Below, piece after piece: positions 26,712-35,211 of a stretch of DNA of 64,000 nt (its first letter is position 1; each line of letters opens with the position of its first letter). Under the pieces are notes generated by a model, which worked only from the letters and a program-made list of their open reading frames with translations, was not told where the DNA came from and searched no databases. This DNA is from an uncultured SAR86 cluster bacterium (GTDB taxonomy: Bacteria; Pseudomonadota; Gammaproteobacteria; Magnimaribacterales; D2472): the NCBI GenBank assembly GCA_902557645.1, contig CACEAP010000003.1, positions 62,001 to 126,000 on the forward strand. Reading direction: 5' to 3'. The translations under genes and the position numbers were made by a program.

Positions 26712-27170
26712 ATGAATATTAAATATAAATGGAAGATCTTTGAGGAGCTTTCTAAAGATGAATTATATGCAGTGCTTAATTTAAGACAGGAAGTATTTAT
26801 TGTTGAACAAAACTGTCCTTATATTGATTTAGATTATGCTGATCAAAGAGCACACCACTTACTTGTATATTCTGAGGATGAACTTATTGGTTATCTTCGC
26901 GCATTTTCTCCAGGCATTAAGTATGACGAGTCTTCTTTAGGAAGAATTATTACGGTTATAAAATATAGAAATAGAGGCATAGGAAAAAAAATTACTAATG
27001 AAGGAGTATCATTTCTATTACATAAATATCCTGATAATAATATAGTTATATCAGCTCAACATAGATTAATTAAGTTTTATCAGGAGTTAGATTTTGAAGA
27101 AAGGGGCGAAGTTTACTTAGAAGATGATATTGATCATATAGAAATGTGTCTAGACTGCACCAAGAGATGA
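26712..27170 (+). CDS. ElaA-like GNAT family acetyltransferase
   Basis: The N-terminal FEELSKDELYAVLNLRQEVFIVEQNCPYIDLD pattern (Arg-Gln-Glu-Val-Phe core) and DQRAHHLLVY are hallmarks of the ElaA family. The acetyl-CoA loop is YRNRGIGKKI, and the C-terminal half has FYQELDFEERGEVYLEDDIDHIEM. At 152 residues it matches E. coli ElaA (153). The biological substrate of the family is unclear. An AT-rich TAAAAT 8 bases upstream may be its -10. Confidence 0.85.
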   Translation: MNIKYKWKIFEELSKDELYAVLNLRQEVFIVEQNCPYIDLDYADQRAHHLLVYSEDELIGYLRAFSPGIKYDESSLGRIITVIKYRNRGIGKKITNEGVSFLLHKYPDNNIVISAQHRLIKFYQELDFEERGEVYLEDDIDHIEMCLDCTKR

Positions 27171-27223
27171 TAGAATTACATCTTTATATTTGAACTTTTA
27201 TAAGAAATTAAAATCTAAATAAT

Positions 27224-29203
27224 ATGCAAATAAAATATTTCTCAATTCCTATACTTACATTGATCCTGTTTGGTTGTAGCGGAGGTTCTGGTACTACTCC
27301 TATCACTGTAGAAGTTACTATGGAAGCTAGCTCAGAGACTGCTCAATATAATGAAACTTACACAATTTCATGGACTTCTGATGCTAGCCAATGTTATGCA
27401 AGCGGAGCTTGGTCAGGGGAAAGACCTCCATCTGGCTCAGAAGAATTTACTGCTAAAACAAATGGCCCTGTAGGTTATGGAATTGAATGCAGAAAAAATA
27501 ATGTTTTTGCCCAAGCACAAGCAGTTGTCACACTCGAGAAAAATTTTATTAATGGTTTTGATTTTTTAGATGAAGAAATTACTGAAGTACTATCAATAGA
27601 GCATTCAAATGGCGCACGTCATAAAATATCTGCTCATCATATAGGTGATTTTAATAATGATAATGCTCAGGATATGATCTTAGCTTATCGAGTTGATGAT
27701 CCTAGAGATAATGCTGAAGACTTATACCCTAGATTTTTTCAGATTCTTGGTGGAGACAATATTACAATTTCAGAATTAGAACTAGATGGTTGCCAGTCAG
27801 GCGATATGATTGCTACAGGTGATTTTAATTTAGATGGATTTCAAGATATAGTCGCATTACCAACAAAGACTGTTAGAACAATTGCTGGAGATTCAGTGGA
27901 TTCTAATATCTGTTTTTTCATTGGTTCAGAATCTGGATTGGATGTAACTAATTGGAATTCTTCAGATTTCATAGATAACTCTTCTTCTATTGACCTTAAT
28001 AATTTTGCTGTAACCTCTGTAGATCCAGTCGATATAAGTGGGGATGGATTTGTTGATTTGTTGTTATGGGCCAAAGAAGGCGATAGTTCAACTGCTGGCT
28101 TGCCTTTTTATATAATTGCTAATACTGCAAGCAATGCTTTTGTCCAACTTAGTACAAATTTTATAGATCTCGATCCCTATCTGCCGAGTGCTGGATGTTC
28201 ACAAGATATTTCGTATTTATGCGATTGGAAAAACTTTTATGGAACTTCACAGATTTACTTTGATGACGATATTAGTATCGACATAATAGGATCAGCATGT
28301 GGAGAAGATTTTTCTTCATGCTCATATACGAACTTTACTGAAAGGTATGAGGAGGGCAATGATTTTGATTGGTCTCTATCCACTGCTGGCGTCCTAACAC
28401 CATCGGTTAATTCAGGCCAGTCATACTCAAGAAAATTATCAATTGTTGATAATAACTCTGATGGTTTGTTCGATATTGTTGTATTAGAGAATGATACTAA
28501 ATTCACAGTTTTTGAAAGAATTGATGGTTTTATCAGTGCTCAAGATAGCGGCGACTTCCTAGACTTGCTATCTTCAACAATAAAATTTACTAATGATTGG
28601 CTTTTAGTTGATCTTGATTTAGATACAGATTTTGATTTACTTGCTCCAATTAATTGCGTTGAGCAAACTTGTACGAATAAGATGTTTAATGTTTATGAAA
28701 AATCTCCACTTGAAAGCGACAGAGTGACCGATGCTGGGGATATTACATTTACTGCCGCTGATGGATCACAAATTATTACTGTTAATGACATTTCTCATAA
28801 TGCTAAATATGCTCAATTAGTAACTTATAGCGGTGCTGAGGGTTTGGGTGGAAATATTAGCGCTGAAATCCTTAATGGACAATTTTCTGTAACTTCAACT
28901 CCAACAGATGATACATATACTATTGAAGCTTCAGTTGCTGCAAATGCAAGTGATACTGGTGATGGGGGTTCAAGCGTAATCGGAACCTATGTTGACACAA
29001 CTTACATATGGACAGAACAAGATGTAACATCTGGAATTAATTTTTTTAATAAAACTATTAATACTTTTTGGTTTGATTCTAATGGTGATAATGATATTGA
29101 TGTAATATCCATAACAGAATCAAGAAGCGTGGCTGCTGGTACTAATATACCTATTAGCTCAACTTATAAAGTTTATCATCATAAAAATGATACTTTGAGA
29201 TAA
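27224..29203 (+). CDS. Outer-membrane lipoprotein with FG-GAP/VCBS-type repeats
   Basis: A 659-residue secreted protein of unknown role. The first 18 residues form a lipoprotein signal with the lipobox LFGC (Cys18); Ser at +2 suggests outer-membrane sorting. Residues about 25-105 look like an Ig-like domain with paired Cys. At least six calcium-binding-like motifs of the form D-x-[ND]-x-D-x-x-D follow, for example DFNNDNAQD (142-150), DFNLDGFQD (199-207), DISGDGFVD (269-277), DNNSDGLFD (408-416), DLDLDTDFD (462-470) and DSNGDNDID near the end. This spacing suggests a beta-propeller of FG-GAP/VCBS repeats. It ends six bases before astA. Confidence 0.8.
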   Translation: MQIKYFSIPILTLILFGCSGGSGTTPITVEVTMEASSETAQYNETYTISWTSDASQCYASGAWSGERPPSGSEEFTAKTNGPVGYGIECRKNNVFAQAQAVVTLEKNFINGFDFLDEEITEVLSIEHSNGARHKISAHHIGDFNNDNAQDMILAYRVDDPRDNAEDLYPRFFQILGGDNITISELELDGCQSGDMIATGDFNLDGFQDIVALPTKTVRTIAGDSVDSNICFFIGSESGLDVTNWNSSDFIDNSSSIDLNNFAVTSVDPVDISGDGFVDLLLWAKEGDSSTAGLPFYIIANTASNAFVQLSTNFIDLDPYLPSAGCSQDISYLCDWKNFYGTSQIYFDDDISIDIIGSACGEDFSSCSYTNFTERYEEGNDFDWSLSTAGVLTPSVNSGQSYSRKLSIVDNNSDGLFDIVVLENDTKFTVFERIDGFISAQDSGDFLDLLSSTIKFTNDWLLVDLDLDTDFDLLAPINCVEQTCTNKMFNVYEKSPLESDRVTDAGDITFTAADGSQIITVNDISHNAKYAQLVTYSGAEGLGGNISAEILNGQFSVTSTPTDDTYTIEASVAANASDTGDGGSSVIGTYVDTTYIWTEQDVTSGINFFNKTINTFWFDSNGDNDIDVISITESRSVAAGTNIPISSTYKVYHHKNDTLR

Positions 29204-29209
29204 ATCATA

Positions 29210-30223
29210 ATGCAGCTTGTTAGACTCGTAAAAGCATCTGATACAAGCGAGTTAACTAAACTTATAAAAAAAGCTGGAATTGGCATGACAACAATGCCAA
29301 AGAACAGAAAAGAGGTTGAAGAGAGAATCAGGTGGTCAATATCATCTTCCAACAAAAAAACTAAAAATCCCAATAAAGATACGTACCTTTTTGTTCTGGA
29401 GAATAACAATAAGATCATTGGGATCTCTGCAATATATACCTCTATATCAAAGGATAAACCATCTGTTTTTTTTAAATTAAAAAAAATAAAATTAACCTCA
29501 ACAACATATAATTTTGAAAAAGATGCTGATATTTTAAAACTTCATCTAATTCATAAGCCATATTCAGAACTCGGGACTATTTTCATTAATCCCTCATCAA
29601 GAGGAAGAGGAAGAGGTTCTTTACTTTCTTTTGCAAGACTTCAATTGATTGCCTCTCATCAATCAAGATTTGATGAAAAAACTCTTGTTGAAATAAGAGG
29701 GTGGAAAGATAAAGATAATAGATCTTATTTTTGGGAATCTTTTAGTAAAGCTTTTTTTAACTTAGATTTTTTTAGCGTTGATCGATTGAGCTATATTGAT
29801 AACCATTTTATAACCGAATCTGTTCCTAAGTTTCCATTTATGGTTGAATTACTGCCTAAGAGAGTTCAAAAAGTTTTAGGTAAACCACATCCAAATGCTA
29901 TGCCAGCTTTAAGCATGCTTGCAAAACAAGGCTTTAAAGCTAATGGTCTTGTAGATATTCTTGACGGTGGTCCATGTATGGAGGTTAAGACTAGTAAGAT
30001 ACCAATTGTAAGATCTTCAAGAAAGGTAACTATAGATGTTAAAAGAGCTATAAATTTTAGCGACTATGGTTTTATTGTAAATTTTTCTCTTCAAAATTTT
30101 AGAGTTGTCAGAGAGAATTATAATTTAATCAATAAGAATTTAATTGAAATTTCACAAAAAACTGCAAAAGCTTTACAAGTTAAATCAGGTGATAAAGTAA
30201 GAATTAATATTGAGAATATTTAA
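29210..30223 (+). CDS. astA: Arginine N-succinyltransferase
   Basis: First step of the ammonia-producing arginine succinyltransferase pathway: transfers succinyl from succinyl-CoA to arginine. The N-terminus (VRLVKASDTSELTKLIKKAG...GMTTMP), FINPSSRGRGRGSLLSFARL, and the C-terminal AKALQVKSGDKVRI are typical. Length is 337 residues (E. coli 344). Its stop codon overlaps the astD start by one base (TAATG). In E. coli the order is astC-A-D-B-E; here C and E are not next to it. Confidence 0.95.
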   Translation: MQLVRLVKASDTSELTKLIKKAGIGMTTMPKNRKEVEERIRWSISSSNKKTKNPNKDTYLFVLENNNKIIGISAIYTSISKDKPSVFFKLKKIKLTSTTYNFEKDADILKLHLIHKPYSELGTIFINPSSRGRGRGSLLSFARLQLIASHQSRFDEKTLVEIRGWKDKDNRSYFWESFSKAFFNLDFFSVDRLSYIDNHFITESVPKFPFMVELLPKRVQKVLGKPHPNAMPALSMLAKQGFKANGLVDILDGGPCMEVKTSKIPIVRSSRKVTIDVKRAINFSDYGFIVNFSLQNFRVVRENYNLINKNLIEISQKTAKALQVKSGDKVRINIENI

Positions 30224-31638
30224 TGTTATATATTAATGGAAAGTGGTTAGAGGGTAAGGGTAAAAATTTTAGAAGCTGCAACCCATCTAGTAATACTAAT
30301 ATATGGGAAGGAAAGTATGCAAGCTCTAACCAGGTTAATAATGCAGTCAATTCAGCATACATCGCTTATCATAAGTGGAGAAATATTGATTTTGAGTCAC
30401 GATTAGAGATTATTGAAAAGTTTTATTCTTTAGTAGAGTTAAATAAAGATACAATTAAAGACCTAATTAAATTGGAAACTGGGAAAGAGACAAAAGATAG
30501 TATTGCTGAGGTTGGAGCATCTCTTGCGAAGTACAAGAATTCTTTAAATGCATTTCATCTTAGAACAGGAAAGTCTTCAAGCCCACTAGGCAAGAATATT
30601 CAAATTACAAATCACAGACCACATGGCATTTTAAATGTTATAGGCCCATTTAATTTTCCATTTCATTTACCAAATGGTCATATCACTCCTGCATTAATCG
30701 CTGGTAATGTTGTTATCTTTAAACCAAGTGAGCATACGCCAGCAGTTGCTGAATTGATGGTGCAGCTATGGCATGATGCTGGTTTGCCTAATGGAGTTAT
30801 AAGCCTTTTACATGGATCAAAAGAGGTTGTGCAGAAACTAGCAAAACACCCTAAAACAAATGGAGTTTTATTTACAGGAAGTCATTCAGCAGGCCTTTCT
30901 CTTAATAAGCTAATGTCTAATTATCCTAATAAAATTCTAGCACTTGAATTAGGTGGCAATAATCCTTTAGTGCTTTGGAATACTAGAAAATTAAACAAAG
31001 CATCCGATATTATTTTTGAATCAGCTTTTATTTCAACTGGTCAAAGATGTACTTGCGCAAGAAGGCTGATACTTCCTAATATTAAATCTTCAAAGAAGCT
31101 TGTAGCAGCTGTAAAAAATAAGTCAAAAAATATCAAATACAATCAAACATCCAGTGATTATTTTTATGGACCATTAATATCAAAAGATGCTGTTAAAAGT
31201 TTTCTGGAATTCCAAGATGATTTGATAAAAGCAGGAGGAAAAGTCATCTTAAAAGGTAAAAAGATTCAATCTAAGGGTAACTATGTTAGTCCTTCAATAA
31301 TTGATATGACAAAAGTAAAGAAACATATAGATAAAGAAATATTTGGCCCATTAATTCAAATAAACTATGTAGACTCATTTGATGAAGCAATTGAAGAAGC
31401 AAATAATACCGCTTTTGGTCTTTCAGCAGGATTAATTTCAGATAATAGGGAGTTATTTGATAAATTTGTTAATGAGGTTTCAGCTGGAGTAATAAACTTT
31501 AATACAACGACTACTGGAGCATCAGGAAGCGCTCCATTTGGTGGAGCTGGCATGAGTGGAAATTTAAGGCCTGCAGGTTTTTATGCGGCTGACTATTGCG
31601 CTTGGCCTGTCGCAAGCGTTGTTAATGAAAACTTATAA
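30223..31638 (+). CDS. astD: N-succinylglutamate 5-semialdehyde dehydrogenase
   Basis: NAD-dependent aldehyde dehydrogenase, fourth step of the AST pathway. It has NVIGPFNFPFHLPNG, the glycine motif FTGSHSAG, catalytic Glu in LALELGGNNPLVLW, and the catalytic Cys in STGQRCTCARRL. The C-terminal APFGGAGMSGNLRPAGFYAADYC is typical of AstD. It is 471 residues, somewhat shorter than E. coli (492). It lies between astA and astB. Confidence 0.95.
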   Translation: MLYINGKWLEGKGKNFRSCNPSSNTNIWEGKYASSNQVNNAVNSAYIAYHKWRNIDFESRLEIIEKFYSLVELNKDTIKDLIKLETGKETKDSIAEVGASLAKYKNSLNAFHLRTGKSSSPLGKNIQITNHRPHGILNVIGPFNFPFHLPNGHITPALIAGNVVIFKPSEHTPAVAELMVQLWHDAGLPNGVISLLHGSKEVVQKLAKHPKTNGVLFTGSHSAGLSLNKLMSNYPNKILALELGGNNPLVLWNTRKLNKASDIIFESAFISTGQRCTCARRLILPNIKSSKKLVAAVKNKSKNIKYNQTSSDYFYGPLISKDAVKSFLEFQDDLIKAGGKVILKGKKIQSKGNYVSPSIIDMTKVKKHIDKEIFGPLIQINYVDSFDEAIEEANNTAFGLSAGLISDNRELFDKFVNEVSAGVINFNTTTTGASGSAPFGGAGMSGNLRPAGFYAADYCAWPVASVVNENL

Positions 31639-31641
31639 AGT

Positions 31642-32964
31642 ATGTATAGTGGGGAGATGAATTTTGATGGTCTAATTGGACCAACTCACAACTATTCTGG
31701 ACTATCAGATGGAAATATTGCTTCTCTAAAAAATAGTAAACAACCTTCAAATCCAAAAAAAGCAGCACTTCAAGGCCTAAAAAAAATGAAACTTCTTATG
31801 GAATTAGGATTCCCTCAAGGGATTTTTTTACCGCATGAAAGGCCTCACCTAGGTTTTTTAAGAGATAAAGGATTCAAAGGTAATGATAAGAATATTATTG
31901 CATCAGCAGCAAAAAAATCTAGATTATTATTAAATCAAGCTTATTCTGCTTCTTCAATGTGGGCAGCTAATGCGGCAACATTTTCTCCAAGTGTTGATTC
32001 ATTCGATTCTATAGCGCACATTACTCCAGCTAACCTGCTATCAATGCAGCATAGAAGTCTTGAAACTAAATTTACCTATGAACAGTTAAATATAATTTTC
32101 CATAAGTCACATTTTAAAGTTCATAATGCAATAAAGACTAATGAGTTTTTAGGCGATGAGGGTGCTGCAAATCATCTAAGGTTAAGCAGCAATCATTTAA
32201 AAAAGGGTTTACAGATATTTGTTTATGGAAATTCAACTAATCAAGATAATTCTAATATTATAGTTAGGCAATCTAAAGGGGCCTCAGAGCTTATAGCTAA
32301 AATGCACATGCTTGATAATGAAAATACTTTTTTCTTAAAACAAAATATTAATTCCATAAAGAAGGGTAGTTTTCATAATGATATTGTTAGCTTAGCTACT
32401 GAAAACATATTTATTTATCATGAAGATGCATTCGAAGATAGTAAACAGCAAATAAGTGATTTAAAGACCAAGTTACAATCAGAAAAAGAAATTTTTTTTA
32501 TTGAAATCTCTAATCAAGAAATACCTCTTGAGATTTTAATAAAGTCTTATCTATTGAATTCTCAACTTGTAACTAAAAAAGATGGTGAAATGGCATTAAT
32601 TATGCCTGAAGAGGTAAATGAGTATTCAGAATGCAAGAGATGGTTAGAAAAACTTAAAGGTGAAACACCAATTAAAGATTTAAGATATATTGATATAAAG
32701 CAAAGCATGATGAATGGAGGCGGTCCAGCATGTCTTAGATTTAAGATCGTAGTTACCGAAGATGAATTTAATAATATAAACTCAAATTTCATATTAAATG
32801 ATAATCTAATACTTAAGTTAGAAGATTTAATACAATCTTTATACAGGGACTCCATAGAAATAGATGATCTTGAAGATCCAGGCTTGATTTCAGAGAGCTT
32901 CGAGATTTTAGATAATTTAACTCAAATTTTTAATACAGGCAGTATTTATAGTTTTCAGAAATGA
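31642..32964 (+). CDS. astB: N-succinylarginine dihydrolase
   Basis: Second step of the AST pathway: hydrolyses succinylarginine to succinylornithine, CO2 and ammonia. The N-terminal block NFDGLIGPTHNYSGLSDGN, the segment NFDS-like and SMWAANAATFSPS, and MMNGGGPACLRFKI (catalytic Cys region) are clear. Length is 440 (E. coli 447). It follows astD by three bases and ends six bases from the convergent valS stop. Confidence 0.95.
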   Translation: MYSGEMNFDGLIGPTHNYSGLSDGNIASLKNSKQPSNPKKAALQGLKKMKLLMELGFPQGIFLPHERPHLGFLRDKGFKGNDKNIIASAAKKSRLLLNQAYSASSMWAANAATFSPSVDSFDSIAHITPANLLSMQHRSLETKFTYEQLNIIFHKSHFKVHNAIKTNEFLGDEGAANHLRLSSNHLKKGLQIFVYGNSTNQDNSNIIVRQSKGASELIAKMHMLDNENTFFLKQNINSIKKGSFHNDIVSLATENIFIYHEDAFEDSKQQISDLKTKLQSEKEIFFIEISNQEIPLEILIKSYLLNSQLVTKKDGEMALIMPEEVNEYSECKRWLEKLKGETPIKDLRYIDIKQSMMNGGGPACLRFKIVVTEDEFNNINSNFILNDNLILKLEDLIQSLYRDSIEIDDLEDPGLISESFEILDNLTQIFNTGSIYSFQK

Positions 32965-32970
32965 TGAATT

Positions 32971-35190
32971 TTATTCAATTATTTGAGCATCAAATAATAA
33001 TGAATGAATCTCTTCGGTAATAAAAGGTGCAAATGGATGCATCATTATCAATATTTTTTGAAGCATAGGCCTAAGATTGTTAGTTTTACCTGACTTTTTA
33101 CATTCTTCAAGATACACATCACAAAATTTACTCCAAAAGAATTCATAGACTTCATTAATTGCAAAATCAAGACGGTAATCTTCAACATGCCTTTTAATTT
33201 TGTTTGCTGATTTTACAAATTCCTCATTAATCCATATATCGTTATCATTTTTAGGATCAAAAACTTTATTACCCTCAGGAAAGCCATTTATAAATCTGGC
33301 AGCATTCCATATTTTTGTGCAAAAGTTTCTGTATCCCTTAAGTCGACTAAATTCAAAACTAATATCTTTAGAGTGAGTAGCTAATGAAAAGAATGTCATT
33401 CTTAAAGCATCTGTACCATAAGACTCAATTCCATTTGGGAACTGTTTTCGTGTTTTCCTTTCGATTTTTTCAGCTTGACCTTCTTGCATTAGATTGGCAG
33501 TTCTCTTTTTTACCAAGTCATCAATAGAAATACCATAAACTAGGTCAAGGGGATCAATAACGTTACCTTTTGATTTAGACATTTTTTGACCATTTTCATC
33601 TCTTATTAATCCAGTTACATAAACATCTTTAAATGGAATATTATCTGTGAATTCAAGACTCATCATCATCATTCTAGCTACCCAGAAAAAAATAATATCA
33701 AAACCTGTAACAAGAAGAGATGTTGGAAAATGTTTATCATAATCAGGAGTATTATTTGGCCAACCCATTGACGCGAATGGCCAAAGACTTGATGAGAACC
33801 AGGTATCTAAAACGTCTTCATCTTGAGAAAGTTTGCGATTATCTAAATTATAAAATTGCCTAACCTCATCTTCGTCATATCCAACATAAACATTTTTATC
33901 ATTATCAAACCAGGCTGGTATTCTGTGACCCCACCATATTTGTCTGCTAATACACCAATCTTCAATATTATTCATCCAATTAAAGTAGGTTTTGATCCAG
34001 TTTTCAGGATGAAAGCTTATTTCTCCATTATTAACAGCTTCATTTGCCTTTGAAGCCATTTCAGAGGTTTTAACATACCATTGGTAGCTGAGCTTAGGTT
34101 CAATAACTATATTAGATCTCTCGCCTCTAGGAACGCTTATGTGATGCTTTTCTTCCTTAATTAGGAGATTTAATTCTTTTAATTTTTCTAGAACAAGTTT
34201 TCTGACTTTAAAACGATCTAAATTATTAAATGGTTCTGGGACATTATCATTAGACCAAGCATCATCATTAAAAATATTGATAGGCTTAAAATCACTTGAT
34301 TGATTAGAAATTTTTATTTCGCCGTCAACTTCATGCAATGAATATTTTTTTCCTATCTCATAATCATTAAAATCATGGCCTGGAGTTATTTTAAGGCAGC
34401 CAGTGCCAAATTCTATATCGACATAATCGTCACCAATAATAGGAAGCTTCCTTTCAACAAATGGAAGTAATACTTTTTTCCCAATTATATCTTTATACCT
34501 AGTATCATTTGGGTTTACTGCAATAGCCATATCTCCAAACATTGTTTCTGGCCTTGTTGTTGCAACAGTTATGAATTCTTTTGAATTTTCTATAGGATAT
34601 TTTATATGCCATATGAAGCCATCTTTTTCTTGTCGTATTACCTCAAGATCTGAAACAGCAGTTTTTAGCGATGGATCCCAATTCACTAATCTATAACCTC
34701 TATAAATCTTTTTCTTCCTATAGAGTTCTACAAATGCCTTAATTACTGCCTCATTAAAACTATCATCGAGAGTAAAGCGATATTTTTCCCAGTCTATAGT
34801 GGAACCTAATCTTTTAATTTGAGAAGTAATCTTTTCTTCTGAGAAATTTTTCCATGACCAAACTTCTTTCAGAAATTCCTCTCTTCCTAAGTCGCTTCTT
34901 GAAATACCATCTTTTAATAAATTATTTTCAACGACCATTTGAGTTGCAATTCCAGCATGATCACTTCCTACTTGCCAATGGGCATCTTTACCTGACATAT
35001 GGTTATATCTGGTATAAAAGTCCATAATTGCATATTGAAAACTATGGCCCATATGAAGAGTTCCTGTTACATTGGGAGGAGGTATAACCTGAGAAAAAGA
35101 CTCATTTGAATTTTCATTAGTGAGTTTTCTCTCAGACCAAATTTTTGCCCATTTCTCTTCTATTTCAGTAGGATGGTATGTTTTGTCCAT
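32971..35190 (-). CDS. valS: Valine-tRNA ligase lacking the C-terminal arm
   Basis: Charges tRNA-Val. Class I motifs are intact: HMGH at residues 46-49 and KMSKS at 536-540. The editing-domain residues TTRPETMFGD (about 211-220) are present, as is the anticodon-binding block YRNFCTKIWNAARF. The protein ends at residue 739, just after HPFAPFITEEIHSLL. E. coli ValRS continues about 150 residues further with the end of the anticodon domain and a C-terminal coiled coil. The stop codon is six bases from astB, so no remnant of the missing part remains. pepA lies just upstream, separated by 21 bases. Confidence 0.93.
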   Translation of the reverse strand: MDKTYHPTEIEEKWAKIWSERKLTNENSNESFSQVIPPPNVTGTLHMGHSFQYAIMDFYTRYNHMSGKDAHWQVGSDHAGIATQMVVENNLLKDGISRSDLGREEFLKEVWSWKNFSEEKITSQIKRLGSTIDWEKYRFTLDDSFNEAVIKAFVELYRKKKIYRGYRLVNWDPSLKTAVSDLEVIRQEKDGFIWHIKYPIENSKEFITVATTRPETMFGDMAIAVNPNDTRYKDIIGKKVLLPFVERKLPIIGDDYVDIEFGTGCLKITPGHDFNDYEIGKKYSLHEVDGEIKISNQSSDFKPINIFNDDAWSNDNVPEPFNNLDRFKVRKLVLEKLKELNLLIKEEKHHISVPRGERSNIVIEPKLSYQWYVKTSEMASKANEAVNNGEISFHPENWIKTYFNWMNNIEDWCISRQIWWGHRIPAWFDNDKNVYVGYDEDEVRQFYNLDNRKLSQDEDVLDTWFSSSLWPFASMGWPNNTPDYDKHFPTSLLVTGFDIIFFWVARMMMMSLEFTDNIPFKDVYVTGLIRDENGQKMSKSKGNVIDPLDLVYGISIDDLVKKRTANLMQEGQAEKIERKTRKQFPNGIESYGTDALRMTFFSLATHSKDISFEFSRLKGYRNFCTKIWNAARFINGFPEGNKVFDPKNDNDIWINEEFVKSANKIKRHVEDYRLDFAINEVYEFFWSKFCDVYLEECKKSGKTNNLRPMLQKILIMMHPFAPFITEEIHSLLFDAQIIE

Positions 35191-35211
35191 AGCTTATTTT
35201 TTAAATACTTA

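Noticed and set aside
32965-32990. Frameshift as the cause of the short ValRS
   Set aside because: Only six bases separate the valS and astB stop codons, so there is no downstream remnant in another frame.
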